DNA of 46,160 bases from an uncultured Bacteroidales bacterium (GCA_903945175.1 CAJAUM010000101.1:1-46160), one strand, 5' to 3'. Numbered from the stretch's first letter, positions 1 to 8,770 are shown. Numbers and translations are program-made. Notes: generated by a model from the sequence alone, not told the origin.

Positions 1-305
1 ACCGGCCAGTACTGGGTGGTACCTTGTTTCATCCATGACACCACCAGCAGACGCATCTTCCCGGTTGAATCGCCCGACCAGGTGAGGTTCCCCTCTCCGG
101 CCATGCTGTCGTTGTAATAATTTATGGAGACAAGGCTCCGGTAAATTTCATACGGCTCGGCCGTTTTGGCATCGATCACCGCCAGTTTGTATTGTTTTTT
201 CAGGGCGGCCATATCCGGCCCCGTGGGCTCATAGATGGTCTCCTTCTTGCTGCATCCATAGAAAAGGATCAGTGCAAACAGCGACAGTTTATAAAAGTGC
301 TTCAT
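1..305 (-). CDS. Putative lipoprotein, C-terminus beyond window edge
   Basis: Reading the minus strand from the ATG at 303-305 gives 101 codons with no stop, so the gene runs off the left edge. The N-terminus is MKHFYKLSLFALILFYGC: a short positive start, a hydrophobic core and a lipobox-like FYGC with Cys18, so export and lipidation are likely. The mature part is polar (SKKETIYEPTGP...) and I do not recognise the family. It lies 71 bases downstream of the ABC permease stop in the same direction. A 7-bp inverted repeat sits between the two, so separate transcription is possible. Confidence 0.7.
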   Translation of the reverse strand, partial: MKHFYKLSLFALILFYGCSKKETIYEPTGPDMAALKKQYKLAVIDAKTAEPYEIYRSLVSINYYNDSMAGEGNLTWSGDSTGKMRLLVVSWMKQGTTQYWP

Positions 306-340
306 AACCTGGGTCTTTTAATTCAAGGTGAATATGCTTC

Positions 341-365
341 CTGTAAAGTTAATAATTTTTTACAG
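341..365. other. AT-rich inverted repeat between two minus-strand genes
   Basis: CTGTAAA (341-347) and TTTACAG (359-365) are perfect complements separated by 11 bases. The element sits between the ABC permease stop (377) and the lipoprotein start (305). It could be a weak hairpin ending the exporter transcript or a protein-binding site for the lipoprotein gene. The stem is AT-rich and lacks a clean T-run on the minus strand, so a terminator is not firmly supported. Confidence 0.3.
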
Positions 366-376
366 TGATTATGAAA

Positions 377-1957
377 TTACCTTATCTGCCATCTTCTGCC
401 TGAAAATGCCAGCAGGATCATGCCAAGGGTGGTCACAGCCAGATAATGGGCCATGCCCATGTCCTGCGATTCCCGGGTCGCCCCCACAAAATCGAACCAG
501 GGTACACTGTTCAGGATCCCGTAAACCATGATCGTGAACATAACCTCGAACAATTTGCTTCCCCGCGTCAGAATACCCGAAAGAATGGCAAAGGCCGGGA
601 CAAACAGGGCCCCCGCCACGACAGCAAAGACGCCATAGAAATTCCCGGTTAACAGCGTTCTGAGGAGGACAGGGATGGCGAGGACAAGAAGGATAAGCAC
701 TGCGGCCGAAAAGGTTGCCGGCAGCTGTCGCCAGAGCGGAGAGGGGGCAGAAAAAATATATTCATTGCACCGGCTGGTCACCTCCCTCGATCCCAGTTTT
801 GAAAGGGTGAGAATCTGCAGAAACCAGACCAGGGGCAGGGCAAACTTGTGGGCAAATTCAAGCGGGGCGAAAAGGGATGCAGCGAACAGGCCGGCAGTAA
901 GCACCATCCAGAGGGTGGGTTTACCCCTGAATGTCATAAGCAGTTCTGCCTTGACCAGGCTGAAAAAACTGAACCGGGCTTTTGCCGCGGGGAGTTCGCG
1001 GTATTTTATCTGTAGCGGCATCGGGACATCATCCATCCGGATCTCCCTTTTCTTCCTGAACCATAGATTCGGTTGCTTCCTTTCCCTCTTTTCTGAAGCA
1101 TCAAACCTGTTAAACCGGAGGGAACCCAGCAGCACCAGTCCGAAGGCCATCGCCATCCAGAAAATACGCTGCAGGATGATCCCTGGAGTCCAGGTCATGC
1201 CATCCCAGGTGAACACCTTGCATGATCCAAGTTTATCCCTAATGATGATGCCTGTTCCAAAACTGTTGTTCCAGTCGGGATGTGCACCAGCAATGGATTT
1301 CTGAATTTCAAGCATACCCGTGTTGACTGCAAATACATCGGTGGCCTGCGACCCAAGACCGCCTGAGACCAGGAATATCCAGACGAAAAAATAGGCGATG
1401 TTCATGAATCCCCGGCTGATGCCCGAAAGTGAGTCAAAGAACAGACCCAGGGCTGCGATGATAAACATGCCCGGAACCGTGAGGATGAGCAGCGGTAAAA
1501 GCAGTTTTCCCAATTCAACCTGGTTTGTTTCGCCGCGAACCATAAACATGACCACGGTCATGACCGCGATCACAGCCAGCATCACGAGGAGCACGGCAAA
1601 GTTGCTGAACAGTTTGCCGGTAAGGTATTGCACCTTGGAGATCCTGGTCGTGGCAATGATCTGTCCGACCCCGGTATCTTCATCCCTTTTCACCGAATTG
1701 TTTACCAGGTAAAAGCCGACCAGGGCGAAAAAGGGGATGCACATGGCCACCATGCTGCCGATCCAGGCTGAATTGTAGAATCCGCGGTAGTTGCCGAGCG
1801 ACACCATCGTGTAACCGGCATTCACGGGCGGCACAAATGAATACATGACAAAGATGCACACGCCGATGGCGATCAGGAAATAATAACTGCGGATGCGTTG
1901 CAGGAAATCGGCCCTGGCAATATGAAATATGCTCGTTCGGGCGTATTCAGTCTCCAT
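377..1957 (-). CDS. ABC-2 type transporter permease
   Basis: The 526-residue integral membrane protein is probably the permease of an export ABC system with the ATPase just upstream. I chose METEYART (ATG at 1955-1957) as the start, because the longer open frame to 2200 is antisense noise inside the ATPase gene. The chosen start overlaps the ATPase stop by 11 bases, which suggests translational coupling. Hydrophobic segments occur at about residues 25-45, 65-85, 112-140, 160-180 and 190-215, and again in the C-terminal half. Two similar halves joined by a charged, KR-rich linker (around residue 305) suggest an internally duplicated permease. Substrate unknown. Confidence 0.85.
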   Translation of the reverse strand: METEYARTSIFHIARADFLQRIRSYYFLIAIGVCIFVMYSFVPPVNAGYTMVSLGNYRGFYNSAWIGSMVAMCIPFFALVGFYLVNNSVKRDEDTGVGQIIATTRISKVQYLTGKLFSNFAVLLVMLAVIAVMTVVMFMVRGETNQVELGKLLLPLLILTVPGMFIIAALGLFFDSLSGISRGFMNIAYFFVWIFLVSGGLGSQATDVFAVNTGMLEIQKSIAGAHPDWNNSFGTGIIIRDKLGSCKVFTWDGMTWTPGIILQRIFWMAMAFGLVLLGSLRFNRFDASEKRERKQPNLWFRKKREIRMDDVPMPLQIKYRELPAAKARFSFFSLVKAELLMTFRGKPTLWMVLTAGLFAASLFAPLEFAHKFALPLVWFLQILTLSKLGSREVTSRCNEYIFSAPSPLWRQLPATFSAAVLILLVLAIPVLLRTLLTGNFYGVFAVVAGALFVPAFAILSGILTRGSKLFEVMFTIMVYGILNSVPWFDFVGATRESQDMGMAHYLAVTTLGMILLAFSGRRWQIR

Positions 1958-2672
1958 GGTTTCCTCCGTTTTTTGCAGCTGAAATAACGCGCATGTACAC
2001 ATCTTCGAGGGTCCCTTTTTCGACCGGGAAGGTACGCTCCAGCACCCGGCCCTGGAATACGATGGCAATTTCGCCGGCCACCGATTCAATGTCGGAGACG
2101 ATGTGGGAGGAGAGAATGACGATCCGTTCGCCGGATAGGTCGGCCAGCAGGTTCCGGAACCGGATGCGCTCCTCGGGATCGAGGCCCACCGTAGGTTCAT
2201 CGAGGATCAGCAGTTTCGGATCGCCGATCAGGACCTGGGCAATGCCGATCCGTTGCTTCATGCCTCCGGAATAGCTCCCGATGGCGCGGTTCCTTACAGC
2301 CGTGAGGTTCAGTTCATCCAGCAGGGCTTCGATCCGCAGCCGGATTCCCTTCCCGCTAAACCCTTTGATCGCAGCAATGTACTCAAGGAACTCAACAGCC
2401 GTAAGATTCGGATAGATGCCAAAATCCTGGGGAAGGTAGCCGAGCACCTTCCTCACGGTATCAGGGTATTTCACAATATCAACGCCATCGAGGGTGACCT
2501 GTCCCTCTGTGGGCCTGGAGATGGTCGCCAGGATGCGCATCAGGGTTGATTTCCCGGCTCCGTTGGGCCCGATCAGGCCCAGTATGCCGTTTTTCAATTC
2601 CAGGTTGAAATCTTTCAACCCGTATTTGTTGCTTTTATACTTTTTTGAGAGGTGTTTTACCGATATTTCCAT
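1947..2672 (-). CDS. ABC transporter ATP-binding protein
   Basis: The 241-residue nucleotide-binding domain energises the permease encoded immediately downstream. Walker A is GPNGAGKST at residues 35-43, the signature is YSGGMKQR, Walker B is LLILDEPTVGLDP, and an H-loop occurs in ILSSHIVSDIE. The arrangement and the LDP after Walker B match ABC-2/CcmA-type exporter ATPases. The length is standard for a single NBD. The gene appears to be the first of a two-gene operon. It diverges from the NTF2-like gene at 2809, with a 136-base intergenic region between them. Substrate cannot be deduced. Confidence 0.93.
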   Translation of the reverse strand: MEISVKHLSKKYKSNKYGLKDFNLELKNGILGLIGPNGAGKSTLMRILATISRPTEGQVTLDGVDIVKYPDTVRKVLGYLPQDFGIYPNLTAVEFLEYIAAIKGFSGKGIRLRIEALLDELNLTAVRNRAIGSYSGGMKQRIGIAQVLIGDPKLLILDEPTVGLDPEERIRFRNLLADLSGERIVILSSHIVSDIESVAGEIAIVFQGRVLERTFPVEKGTLEDVYMRVISAAKNGGNHGD

Positions 2673-2735
2673 GATGGTCCTTTTTGTAGGAAAGAAACCA
2701 TTGGACGAATGAAATCAAATTGGGTTACTTTTATG

Positions 2736-2766
2736 TTGACAGACAAAAATTGTCGTTGTATCTTTG
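2736..2766 (+). promoter_or_regulatory. Bacteroidota-type promoter for the NTF2-like gene
   Basis: TATCTTTG at 2759-2766 fits the -7 consensus TAnnTTTG of Bacteroidota sigma-ABfr. A TTG lies at 2736-2738, 20 bases upstream, fitting the -33 element. The downstream ATG is at 2809, giving a leader of about 35 bases. Confidence 0.6.
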
Positions 2767-2808
2767 GTTGCATATAAAAATTTATCTGTCAGCTAAAAAC
2801 ATGTTATC

Positions 2809-3273
2809 ATGAAACAAAGTATGATCTTACTTTCATTCGCCCTGGTTTTTTGCGGATTTAAGTTATCTGCCCAAACAAAGCAGGATAGCCTGGATATTGA
2901 AAATGCCGTTCGCAATTATGTCGATGGCTGGGCTACCGGCGACATCGACCGTGTTGCAAAAGGGGTTTCGCCCGAACTGGTCAAAAGAACCATCGGGCAG
3001 GATAAGGAGGGGCTGAGTTATACAAACAACATGAGCGCCTCTCTTCTTCTGGTTGCAACGAAGATGAACAAAGAGGGGATCCGGGGAAAAGACCTTGAAC
3101 CCGATAAGCCATTTAAAGAAACCGTACAGATCTTTGATGTTACCGGAGATTTTGCCCTGGCAAAAGGCATGAATACCAAGTACGGCTTCTTTGATTACTG
3201 CCAGCTGGCAAAATTCAATGGCGAATGGAAGATTATCAATGTCCTGTGGGGCATGGTGCCACAGAAGAAATAA
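2809..3273 (+). CDS. Secreted NTF2-like (SnoaL / lumazine-binding-like) protein
   Basis: The 154-residue protein has an N-terminal signal peptide (MKQSMILLSFALVFCGFKLSAQ, cleavage near AQ/TK), so it should be periplasmic. The mature part reads DIENAVRNYVDGWATGDIDRV..., ending in the strand CQLAKFNGEWKIINVLW. This is the pattern of the Lumazine_bd_2/SnoaL branch of the NTF2-like superfamily, with the cone-shaped alpha/beta fold and a pocket. No catalytic residues can be assigned. It is a single-gene unit behind a clear promoter. A possible small antisense ORF follows its stop. Confidence 0.8.
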   Translation: MKQSMILLSFALVFCGFKLSAQTKQDSLDIENAVRNYVDGWATGDIDRVAKGVSPELVKRTIGQDKEGLSYTNNMSASLLLVATKMNKEGIRGKDLEPDKPFKETVQIFDVTGDFALAKGMNTKYGFFDYCQLAKFNGEWKIINVLWGMVPQKK

Positions 3274-3289
3274 GAATTTCCTGCCCTGG

Positions 3290-3454
3290 CTACCTAAGGA
3301 TGAAGGGAACCACCGATGCGATGAGGTTGTTGGTCAGTTTCATTCTTGTCTGGCGTCCCTTCAACAGCCCGATGACGACCACAATGTTCACCACAACGAT
3401 CAGGGCAGCGAATAACAAACCGCTTCTCTTTGCGTTATTATCTCCGGGGATCAC
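3290..3454 (-). CDS. Possible 54-residue single-TM small protein
   Basis: The minus strand between two plus-strand genes holds an open frame starting at GTG (3452-3454) and ending at TAG (3290-3292). The product begins with a polar, Lys/Arg-containing stretch. It continues with a strongly hydrophobic helix (FAALIVVVNIVVVIGLL), then KGRQTR and a second semi-hydrophobic tail ending VVPFILR. Codon use resembles its neighbours. A purine-rich AAGGGG precedes the GTG, and an in-frame TGA lies just upstream, so no longer start exists. It could be a real small membrane protein or a decayed gene remnant. No homologue is recognised. Confidence 0.38.
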   Translation of the reverse strand: MIPGDNNAKRSGLLFAALIVVVNIVVVIGLLKGRQTRMKLTNNLIASVVPFILR

Positions 3455-3480
3455 CCCCTTTCACCAACAATTTCCTCTAA

Positions 3481-4197
3481 ATGAAAAGATTTAAATTCCT
3501 GCTGTTCGTCCTGTTTCTTCAGATGATCACCTTCGGATCGCAAGCCCAGTTTTTCCAAGATGCCATGAAGATCATCGACCAGGGTAAGGGGGGGCTGACC
3601 GAGAAAGACGCCGTGGATGGCATAAAGGAGGCGCTGGTGAAGGGTACTGGCGAGAGTGTGGCCACGGTTTCGAAGCTCAACGGCTTTTTTGCGAATCCCG
3701 CGATCAGGATCCCCTTTCCCGAAAGTGCGCGGACGATCGAGTCGAAGCTGAGGGCGCTGGGGTTTGGCAGTCAGGTTGACGAGGTGATCCTAACCATCAA
3801 CCGTGCTGCAGAGGATGCGGCCAAAAGCGCCCAGCCCATCTTTGTATCCGCCATCACCGGCATGAATATCTCCGATGCCATCCAGATCGTGAAGGGTCCC
3901 AACGATGCCGCCACGCAGTACCTCGCCCGGACCACAACCCCTGAACTCAAGGCGAAATTCACCCCGGTGATCAAAGCTTCGCTTGATAAGGTGGACGCCA
4001 CCCGGCTATGGACCGACCTGATCAACACCTACAACCAGATCCCCTTCGTCGCCAGGCAAAACCCTGATCTCACGGCTTATGTGACCGAAAAAGCCATCGG
4101 CGGGCTCTTTACGCTGATCGCCAAAGAGGAGCTGACGATCAGGCAGGACCCCGTGGCCCGCACCACCGAATTGCTCAAAAAGGTTTTTGGGAAATGA
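3481..4197 (+). CDS. DUF4197 family secreted protein
   Basis: The 238-residue protein has a signal peptide (MKRFKFLLFVLFLQMITFGSQAQ). The mature domain matches DUF4197 as I know it: GLTEKDAVDGIKEALVKGT near the N-terminus, a central NPAIRIPFPE, then helical segments with INRAAEDAA, and TTPELKAKF and a C-terminal VTEKAIGGLF. It is all-alpha, probably periplasmic, and its function is unknown. The length (about 215 mature residues) is normal for the family. The ATG directly follows a TAA-like context with no obvious ribosome binding site. The TonB-CTD gene converges from the other strand only 9 bases after its stop. Confidence 0.88.
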   Translation: MKRFKFLLFVLFLQMITFGSQAQFFQDAMKIIDQGKGGLTEKDAVDGIKEALVKGTGESVATVSKLNGFFANPAIRIPFPESARTIESKLRALGFGSQVDEVILTINRAAEDAAKSAQPIFVSAITGMNISDAIQIVKGPNDAATQYLARTTTPELKAKFTPVIKASLDKVDATRLWTDLINTYNQIPFVARQNPDLTAYVTEKAIGGLFTLIAKEELTIRQDPVARTTELLKKVFGK

Positions 4198-4206
4198 CAG
4201 ATTGCG

Positions 4207-4641
4207 TTACAGCTGAAGGGTGTAGTTGTAAGTAACAGCCTCCCCGCTCTTTTTTTCCGGCTCATTTTTGGGCTTCTCCGGTTCCATGGTGTATGAAACG
4301 GCGAGGAGGGGGTTTGCACCAGGAAGGTGGAAATTGATGGTGGTTTTGGATGTCAGTCTGACACGAACGCCGCGGTTCTTCACCTTTTCAAAGCGAAGCA
4401 GCCCGATCACCCGCAGGGCCTCCTCATCACAGCCATGCCCGAGACCCTTCAGCACACGCGGATTGCTCACCGATCCGTTGTCGAGGATGTCGTACTCAAC
4501 CACCACGGAGCCCTCTGCTTTGGCCTCCAGGGCTTCTTCGGGATAATGCAGCTGTTCGGCGATGAACTCCCTGAAAGCTTTATTCCCCCCGGGATATTTC
4601 GGAAGGTTCAGGAACTGTTTTTTGTGATGATGGTCGGACAT
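4207..4641 (-). CDS. Stand-alone TonB C-terminal domain protein
   Basis: The 144-residue protein is almost entirely a TonB C-terminal domain of the Bacteroidota type: YPGGNKAFREFIAEQLHYP, then EGSVVVEYDILDNGSVSNP, then GLGHGCDEEALRVI. Such domains normally sit in the periplasm at the end of a TM-anchored energy transducer and contact TonB-dependent receptors. Here the N-terminus is only MSDHHHKKQ, with no TM segment or signal peptide, and the C-terminus has a charged EPEKPKNEPEKK tail. It may be cytoplasmic or a truncated derivative. A -7 box (4669-4676) precedes it, so it appears to be its own transcription unit. Confidence 0.82.
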   Translation of the reverse strand: MSDHHHKKQFLNLPKYPGGNKAFREFIAEQLHYPEEALEAKAEGSVVVEYDILDNGSVSNPRVLKGLGHGCDEEALRVIGLLRFEKVKNRGVRVRLTSKTTINFHLPGANPLLAVSYTMEPEKPKNEPEKKSGEAVTYNYTLQL

Positions 4642-4668
4642 GGGTTAGGTTGGGATGATTCTGTGGTA

Positions 4669-4676
4669 CAAAGGTA
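4669..4676 (-). promoter_or_regulatory. -7 box for the TonB-CTD gene
   Basis: On the minus strand these bases read TACCTTTG, an exact TAnnTTTG match, 28 bases before the ATG at 4641. No good -33 TTG is seen at the usual distance, so the promoter call rests on the -7 box and its position. Confidence 0.45.
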
Positions 4677-4703
4677 ACCTCTTTCTCCGGAATTAACCCC
4701 GGC

Positions 4704-7700
4704 CTATTCATCGCGCAGGCCGGGCAGGATATCCTTTTTCAGGGCCGATCGTGCCGGGAACCAGATCCACAGTACCCCGTTGATCCCCATCAGGAGGAGA
4801 ATCACGGAAATAAAGCCCACCGGCGCGCTGTACTCGGGGGTGAGCATCGAGGGCAGAATGCCCGTCAGCGAGGAGACCATCCCAAGGAGAAGTGCTGAAA
4901 GGAGGATGACGAAATGTTCGGCCAGGATGCACCGTCGGATGAAATCCGGGCGAAAACCGAGGGCCAGGTAAAGCGCCAGTTCCTGTCTGCGCTGCCGGAT
5001 ATTCCGTAAAAGCACGATTCCAAGTCCCACCGTTCCGATCAGCATGCCTAAACCGCCTAACATCATGAAGACTATGAGATAGGTGTTCTCCACTGCATTG
5101 AAGGCGGCCAGGCGGGCCGTGGCTGGCGTGAGGGTGAGGCCCTGGTCGCGCATAAGCAATTCAAGCCGTTGGGTGATGGTATCGCGCATTGCCGGAGGGG
5201 CGTCAACCAGCATCTGCCGGGATGCGCCTGCCGAGGGGAAGAAGATCCGCAGCAGACTGTCGGAAACCAGGAGATGGCCCTGGAAGATCGAATTGTCGAG
5301 ACCGCCCGTCAGTTTGATGTAGAGCAGTCCGCCCGATTCATCGCGGTACACCAGCGTATCGCCGACCGATTTCCGCAGCCCCCAGGTAATGACGGTCTGG
5401 TCAGCAAAGCCGGGGATGGTGTTCGTCCCCAGCCGGGTGGCCAGTGTCTTCCAGGGATGATCTTTATCCGCGGACGGATCGGTGCTGATGAAGCTGAAGG
5501 CTTTTTGACTGTCAAAGAGCCCGGCCGGGACCCCGAGGATACCGGGGGTGGAGACCTGGTTGAGGTTGAGGCAGCTGGCGTCATCGCCGCTGACCTGTGA
5601 AAACTGGATATACCGCACCGGCTCCAGGATCTTTTCATCACGGAGTCCGAATTTTGAACCTCCGTAAGCGGAATTCAGGTCATCCTGGATGGGCAGCATG
5701 GTTTCGCCCCAAAGAAGGAATCCGCCGGTTCCTGATGCGGGGTTTGTTTCAGCGCCATAAAAAGTTTTGTGGTTGGCCCCGGTGATCATGACGATGAAGG
5801 TGCCCAGTGCCAGGAGCGACACGGCCGAAATGGTCCTCCCGCGGCGGAGGGAAAGGTTCCGGAACACCAACTCCCGGAAACCTGGGATGCCCGCTCCCTT
5901 TTTCATGGCCATCCGGCCAAGGTGCCAATAGATTGCAGCCAATCCGCCCAGGAGCATCAGTCCGCCGGAGGCGAGGAACAGAGCGACATTCATGGTCTGG
6001 CCGGTCATGAGCAGCCACGCCAGAAGTCCCAGGGAAACCAGGATGGAGGTTGCGGCCACTGCGAGGTTTATCTTGAGATGACCGGGTGAAGCCGGGCTTT
6101 GTGCCGACATGGTCCCCCGGGTAAGGGCTTGCAAAGGCTTCCCTAAATTTCTCAGGATGGTCAGGATCAATACCATCATGGAAGTAAAGAGGCCCAGGGC
6201 TGAACCGGTGAGCATGGTCTGCAGCCGGAGCGTCATGACGATCTGCGTAGTATGGACGGCATCATTCCATACCGTGTTCAACCCGAAAATCAGGAGCCGG
6301 TTGTAGAGAATTCCAAGCAGGGCGCCTGGTATAATGCCGGCCAGCACGACGGGCAGGACCTCCCAGGAGAACATCCGGAGGATCCGGCTCCTGCGGAAAC
6401 CAAGGGAGGAGAGGAGTCCCGCCTCGGTCATCCTGGATTGGGCCAGCAGGGTGAAGAGCATGGAAGTGAGGAGCAGGGCGCCGAGCAGGATGAAAAAGCT
6501 CAGGCTGAGGAATAGCTCGCCGAAGTCGGTGGAGTTGGCGGCCGCCTGCATTCCTTCGGCCTGCACCGGCCTGAAGAAGAGGCCCGATTGCCGGGGGTTG
6601 ATCTGCTTCATTATTACGGATTCGATTCCGGGAAGATCCTTCCCGCTGGCTGAAAACCGGAAGGCTGTGAAGTTGCCAAAGCGGTTGCCCCAGATCTTTT
6701 GCCCGTCGTTCATGGAGATGAAGGCTTTGGGACTTCCCCTGAAATGTTTCCAGTATAATTCGTCCTTGTCCCGTATTTTTTTTAGATCAACAGGCGCGCC
6801 GGTCTCCCAGTCGCGGCAGTTCCCGGCATCTGACATCCCCGGGAAATCGGGCATCAGTCCGGGGTCCGACAGTCCGCCGGCCAGTGGGAAGACCGACTTC
6901 ACCTGGAACCGGGCGCTGTCCTCGCGCAGCGACCGCAGGGGGCCCATCAGGAAATAGCGGAGCGTCACCGAATCGCCTGCCCCAACGCCCAGGTCGCCGG
7001 CCAGCCAGTCGGAGATGAGGATCTGCCGCTTACCGAGCGGCTGCTTCAGGAATGATTCACTGGCCGCCGTTACAAAGGAGTAGGGGGTTGATCTGTTTCC
7101 TGCCGATACTGAATTGACCACGTAGGTGAGGATGGATTCGCAGCCGGGGAGGACTGCCAAAACCGCATGTGCCGTTGAATCACCGAAAAATATCCGGTCG
7201 GTGGTGATCTCCCATCGCTTTTCATCCCTGTTTACCGGTTCCCCTGAAGGGGATGCGGTCAGGCTGATCTTTGGAATGTTTTGCCCGGCAACCCCTGACA
7301 CCACCCCAAGGGGTTTGATATGGAGCCCGGCATCCGCTGGTTTCCAGCAGACCCGCAGGGCGCTGTCGAGCCGGGGGATGGATGTCTGCTGAGCTCCGAT
7401 GCCCGAAACCAGCAGCAGGTTCGCATACCCCGGCAGTTCAAGCAACGACGACATCTGTTTCAGTGAAAGGAAGATGTTGAAGGGGGCGGTCTGGTTGCTT
7501 TTCAGGCTGAACCGGCCCAACTGTTCATCCTCCGCGATGGCCTTAATCTTTACCCTGACAGAGACCGAGGGCATTTTCTCAGCCACGAACGGGGCTCCGG
7601 AGGGGGCCTTTCCCGGTTTCCGGATCCGCAGGAGCAGTTCATCGCCCGGCCGGAGTTTCAGTTTTTCGGCGGTATTCCTGCTGATGACGACCTCCTCCTC

Positions 7701-8081
7701 TCCCGGGATCGGTAGCGGCGAATCGCAGAGCTGACCGAAATGTTCATCCACGCCGGTCACCTCCACCTGGTTTATTCTCAGCTCTTTATCGCTGTTGATG
7801 GCCATTCCCGATACCCTGAGGGCCGGTACTGCCGGAACATGGAGAACAGCAGTCAGCTCAGCTGCCAGCTGCTGCCTGAAAAACCGTTCGTTCGATTGCA
7901 AGGCGTAAGCGGTCTTTCCAAGGCGGATGCGGGTAAGTCGCTCCAGACTGAACCGTACCGAGTCACCCACGATGAGTGCCCCCGTGAGCACGGCGGTACT
8001 GATCGCCACGCCGGCGACAACAGCCAGGTAGGGTTTCCGGTAATAGCGGAGATTGCGGAGGATCAGCCGGATGAGGTTCAT
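4704..8081 (-). CDS. Very large FtsX/MacB-type ABC transporter permease
   Basis: The 1125-residue permease pairs with the LolD-like ATPase upstream. The ATPase stop and this ATG overlap as ATGA (8078-8081). I count ten likely TM helices: one near residues 17-38; three around 525-660 (FtsX core 1); two around 695-745; one near 785; and three at the C-terminus (FtsX core 2). Large soluble regions lie between TM1 and core 1, and between core 1 and core 2, consistent with periplasmic MacB-type domains. This duplicated-core plan resembles the 800-residue-class YbbP permeases, but it is longer. The family uses ATP in the cytoplasm to drive mechanical work on the periplasmic side, such as lipoprotein or substrate extrusion. 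The cargo here is unknown. Confidence 0.88.
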   Translation of the reverse strand: MNLIRLILRNLRYYRKPYLAVVAGVAISTAVLTGALIVGDSVRFSLERLTRIRLGKTAYALQSNERFFRQQLAAELTAVLHVPAVPALRVSGMAINSDKELRINQVEVTGVDEHFGQLCDSPLPIPGEEEVVISRNTAEKLKLRPGDELLLRIRKPGKAPSGAPFVAEKMPSVSVRVKIKAIAEDEQLGRFSLKSNQTAPFNIFLSLKQMSSLLELPGYANLLLVSGIGAQQTSIPRLDSALRVCWKPADAGLHIKPLGVVSGVAGQNIPKISLTASPSGEPVNRDEKRWEITTDRIFFGDSTAHAVLAVLPGCESILTYVVNSVSAGNRSTPYSFVTAASESFLKQPLGKRQILISDWLAGDLGVGAGDSVTLRYFLMGPLRSLREDSARFQVKSVFPLAGGLSDPGLMPDFPGMSDAGNCRDWETGAPVDLKKIRDKDELYWKHFRGSPKAFISMNDGQKIWGNRFGNFTAFRFSASGKDLPGIESVIMKQINPRQSGLFFRPVQAEGMQAAANSTDFGELFLSLSFFILLGALLLTSMLFTLLAQSRMTEAGLLSSLGFRRSRILRMFSWEVLPVVLAGIIPGALLGILYNRLLIFGLNTVWNDAVHTTQIVMTLRLQTMLTGSALGLFTSMMVLILTILRNLGKPLQALTRGTMSAQSPASPGHLKINLAVAATSILVSLGLLAWLLMTGQTMNVALFLASGGLMLLGGLAAIYWHLGRMAMKKGAGIPGFRELVFRNLSLRRGRTISAVSLLALGTFIVMITGANHKTFYGAETNPASGTGGFLLWGETMLPIQDDLNSAYGGSKFGLRDEKILEPVRYIQFSQVSGDDASCLNLNQVSTPGILGVPAGLFDSQKAFSFISTDPSADKDHPWKTLATRLGTNTIPGFADQTVITWGLRKSVGDTLVYRDESGGLLYIKLTGGLDNSIFQGHLLVSDSLLRIFFPSAGASRQMLVDAPPAMRDTITQRLELLMRDQGLTLTPATARLAAFNAVENTYLIVFMMLGGLGMLIGTVGLGIVLLRNIRQRRQELALYLALGFRPDFIRRCILAEHFVILLSALLLGMVSSLTGILPSMLTPEYSAPVGFISVILLLMGINGVLWIWFPARSALKKDILPGLRDE

Positions 8082-8770
8082 CGTTGTTTGGTCAGGTTGA
8101 GGCTTCCGGAGGTCAGCTTATAGATCTTTCCCATGCCTGCGGCGAGTTCGGCTGAATGGGTAACCACCACAACCGCCAGGTTTTGCTCCGTGTTCAGCTC
8201 CCTGAGCAGCTGTCCAAGCAGGTCCGCATTGGAGGCATCCAGCGAACCGGTGGGTTCATCGGCCAGCAGCAGCCGGGGCTGATTTATCAGCGCCCGCACC
8301 ACGGCAGCCCGCTGGCATTCTCCTACCGACATCTGCACCGGGCGGTGGTGGACCTGTTCTTTCAATCCCACCCTTTCAATAAGCATTTTGGCCCGTTCGA
8401 TGGTCATTTTTCTTACTGAAGGATCCGTTACTGGCAGTGCCGGAAGAAGGACATTCTCAAGGAGGGTCAGCTGCGGCAGCAAATGGTGCAGCTGGAAAAC
8501 AAAGCCGATGAACCGGTTCCGCCTGTCGGCCAGCCGGTTCTCATCCAGGGTGTCGGTATCGGTTCCGTCCAGGATCACCCTGCCGGAGGAGGGGTGGTCG
8601 AGGGTTCCGAGGATATTAAGCAGCGTGCTTTTCCCCGAGCCCGATGGGCCGACGATGGCGATGGAATCACGCTCCCCGACCGAAAGGGAGATCCCGTTGA
8701 GGATCACGTTCCGGATCCCTGATCCCGGCTGATCGTAATGTTTGGATATGTTCTGAAGTTCTGCGACCAT
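8078..8770 (-). CDS. LolD/MacB-type ABC transporter ATPase
   Basis: The 230-residue ATPase belongs to the LolD/MacB/FtsE branch. Walker A is GPSGSGKST (41-49), the Q-loop is FVFQLHHLLP (about 90-99), Walker B is LLLADEPTGSLD (167-178), and the H-loop is VVVTHS. The signature motif is MSVGE (147-151), so the usual LSGGE has Val for its third residue. That substitution is uncommon but keeps the critical Gly150. It is coupled by a 4-base overlap to the large FtsX permease, and together they make a complete type VII ABC system (no separate adaptor is seen). It is followed by an unrelated toxin-antitoxin pair. Confidence 0.92.
   Translation of the reverse strand: MVAELQNISKHYDQPGSGIRNVILNGISLSVGERDSIAIVGPSGSGKSTLLNILGTLDHPSSGRVILDGTDTDTLDENRLADRRNRFIGFVFQLHHLLPQLTLLENVLLPALPVTDPSVRKMTIERAKMLIERVGLKEQVHHRPVQMSVGECQRAAVVRALINQPRLLLADEPTGSLDASNADLLGQLLRELNTEQNLAVVVVTHSAELAAGMGKIYKLTSGSLNLTKQR

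Noticed and set aside
675-1304. 209-codon plus-strand frame across the ABC-2 permease
   Set aside because: It is antisense to a well-supported membrane protein and has no recognisable domain.
1958-2200. N-terminal extension of the ABC-2 permease
   Set aside because: The 81 extra residues overlap the ATPase gene, are Ser/Pro-rich and do not resemble a permease N-terminus; METEYART is the better start.
6334-6957. Long plus-strand frames within the FtsX permease gene
   Set aside because: They are mirror frames of a GC-rich coding region, with unusual Arg/Pro/Ser composition and no family match.
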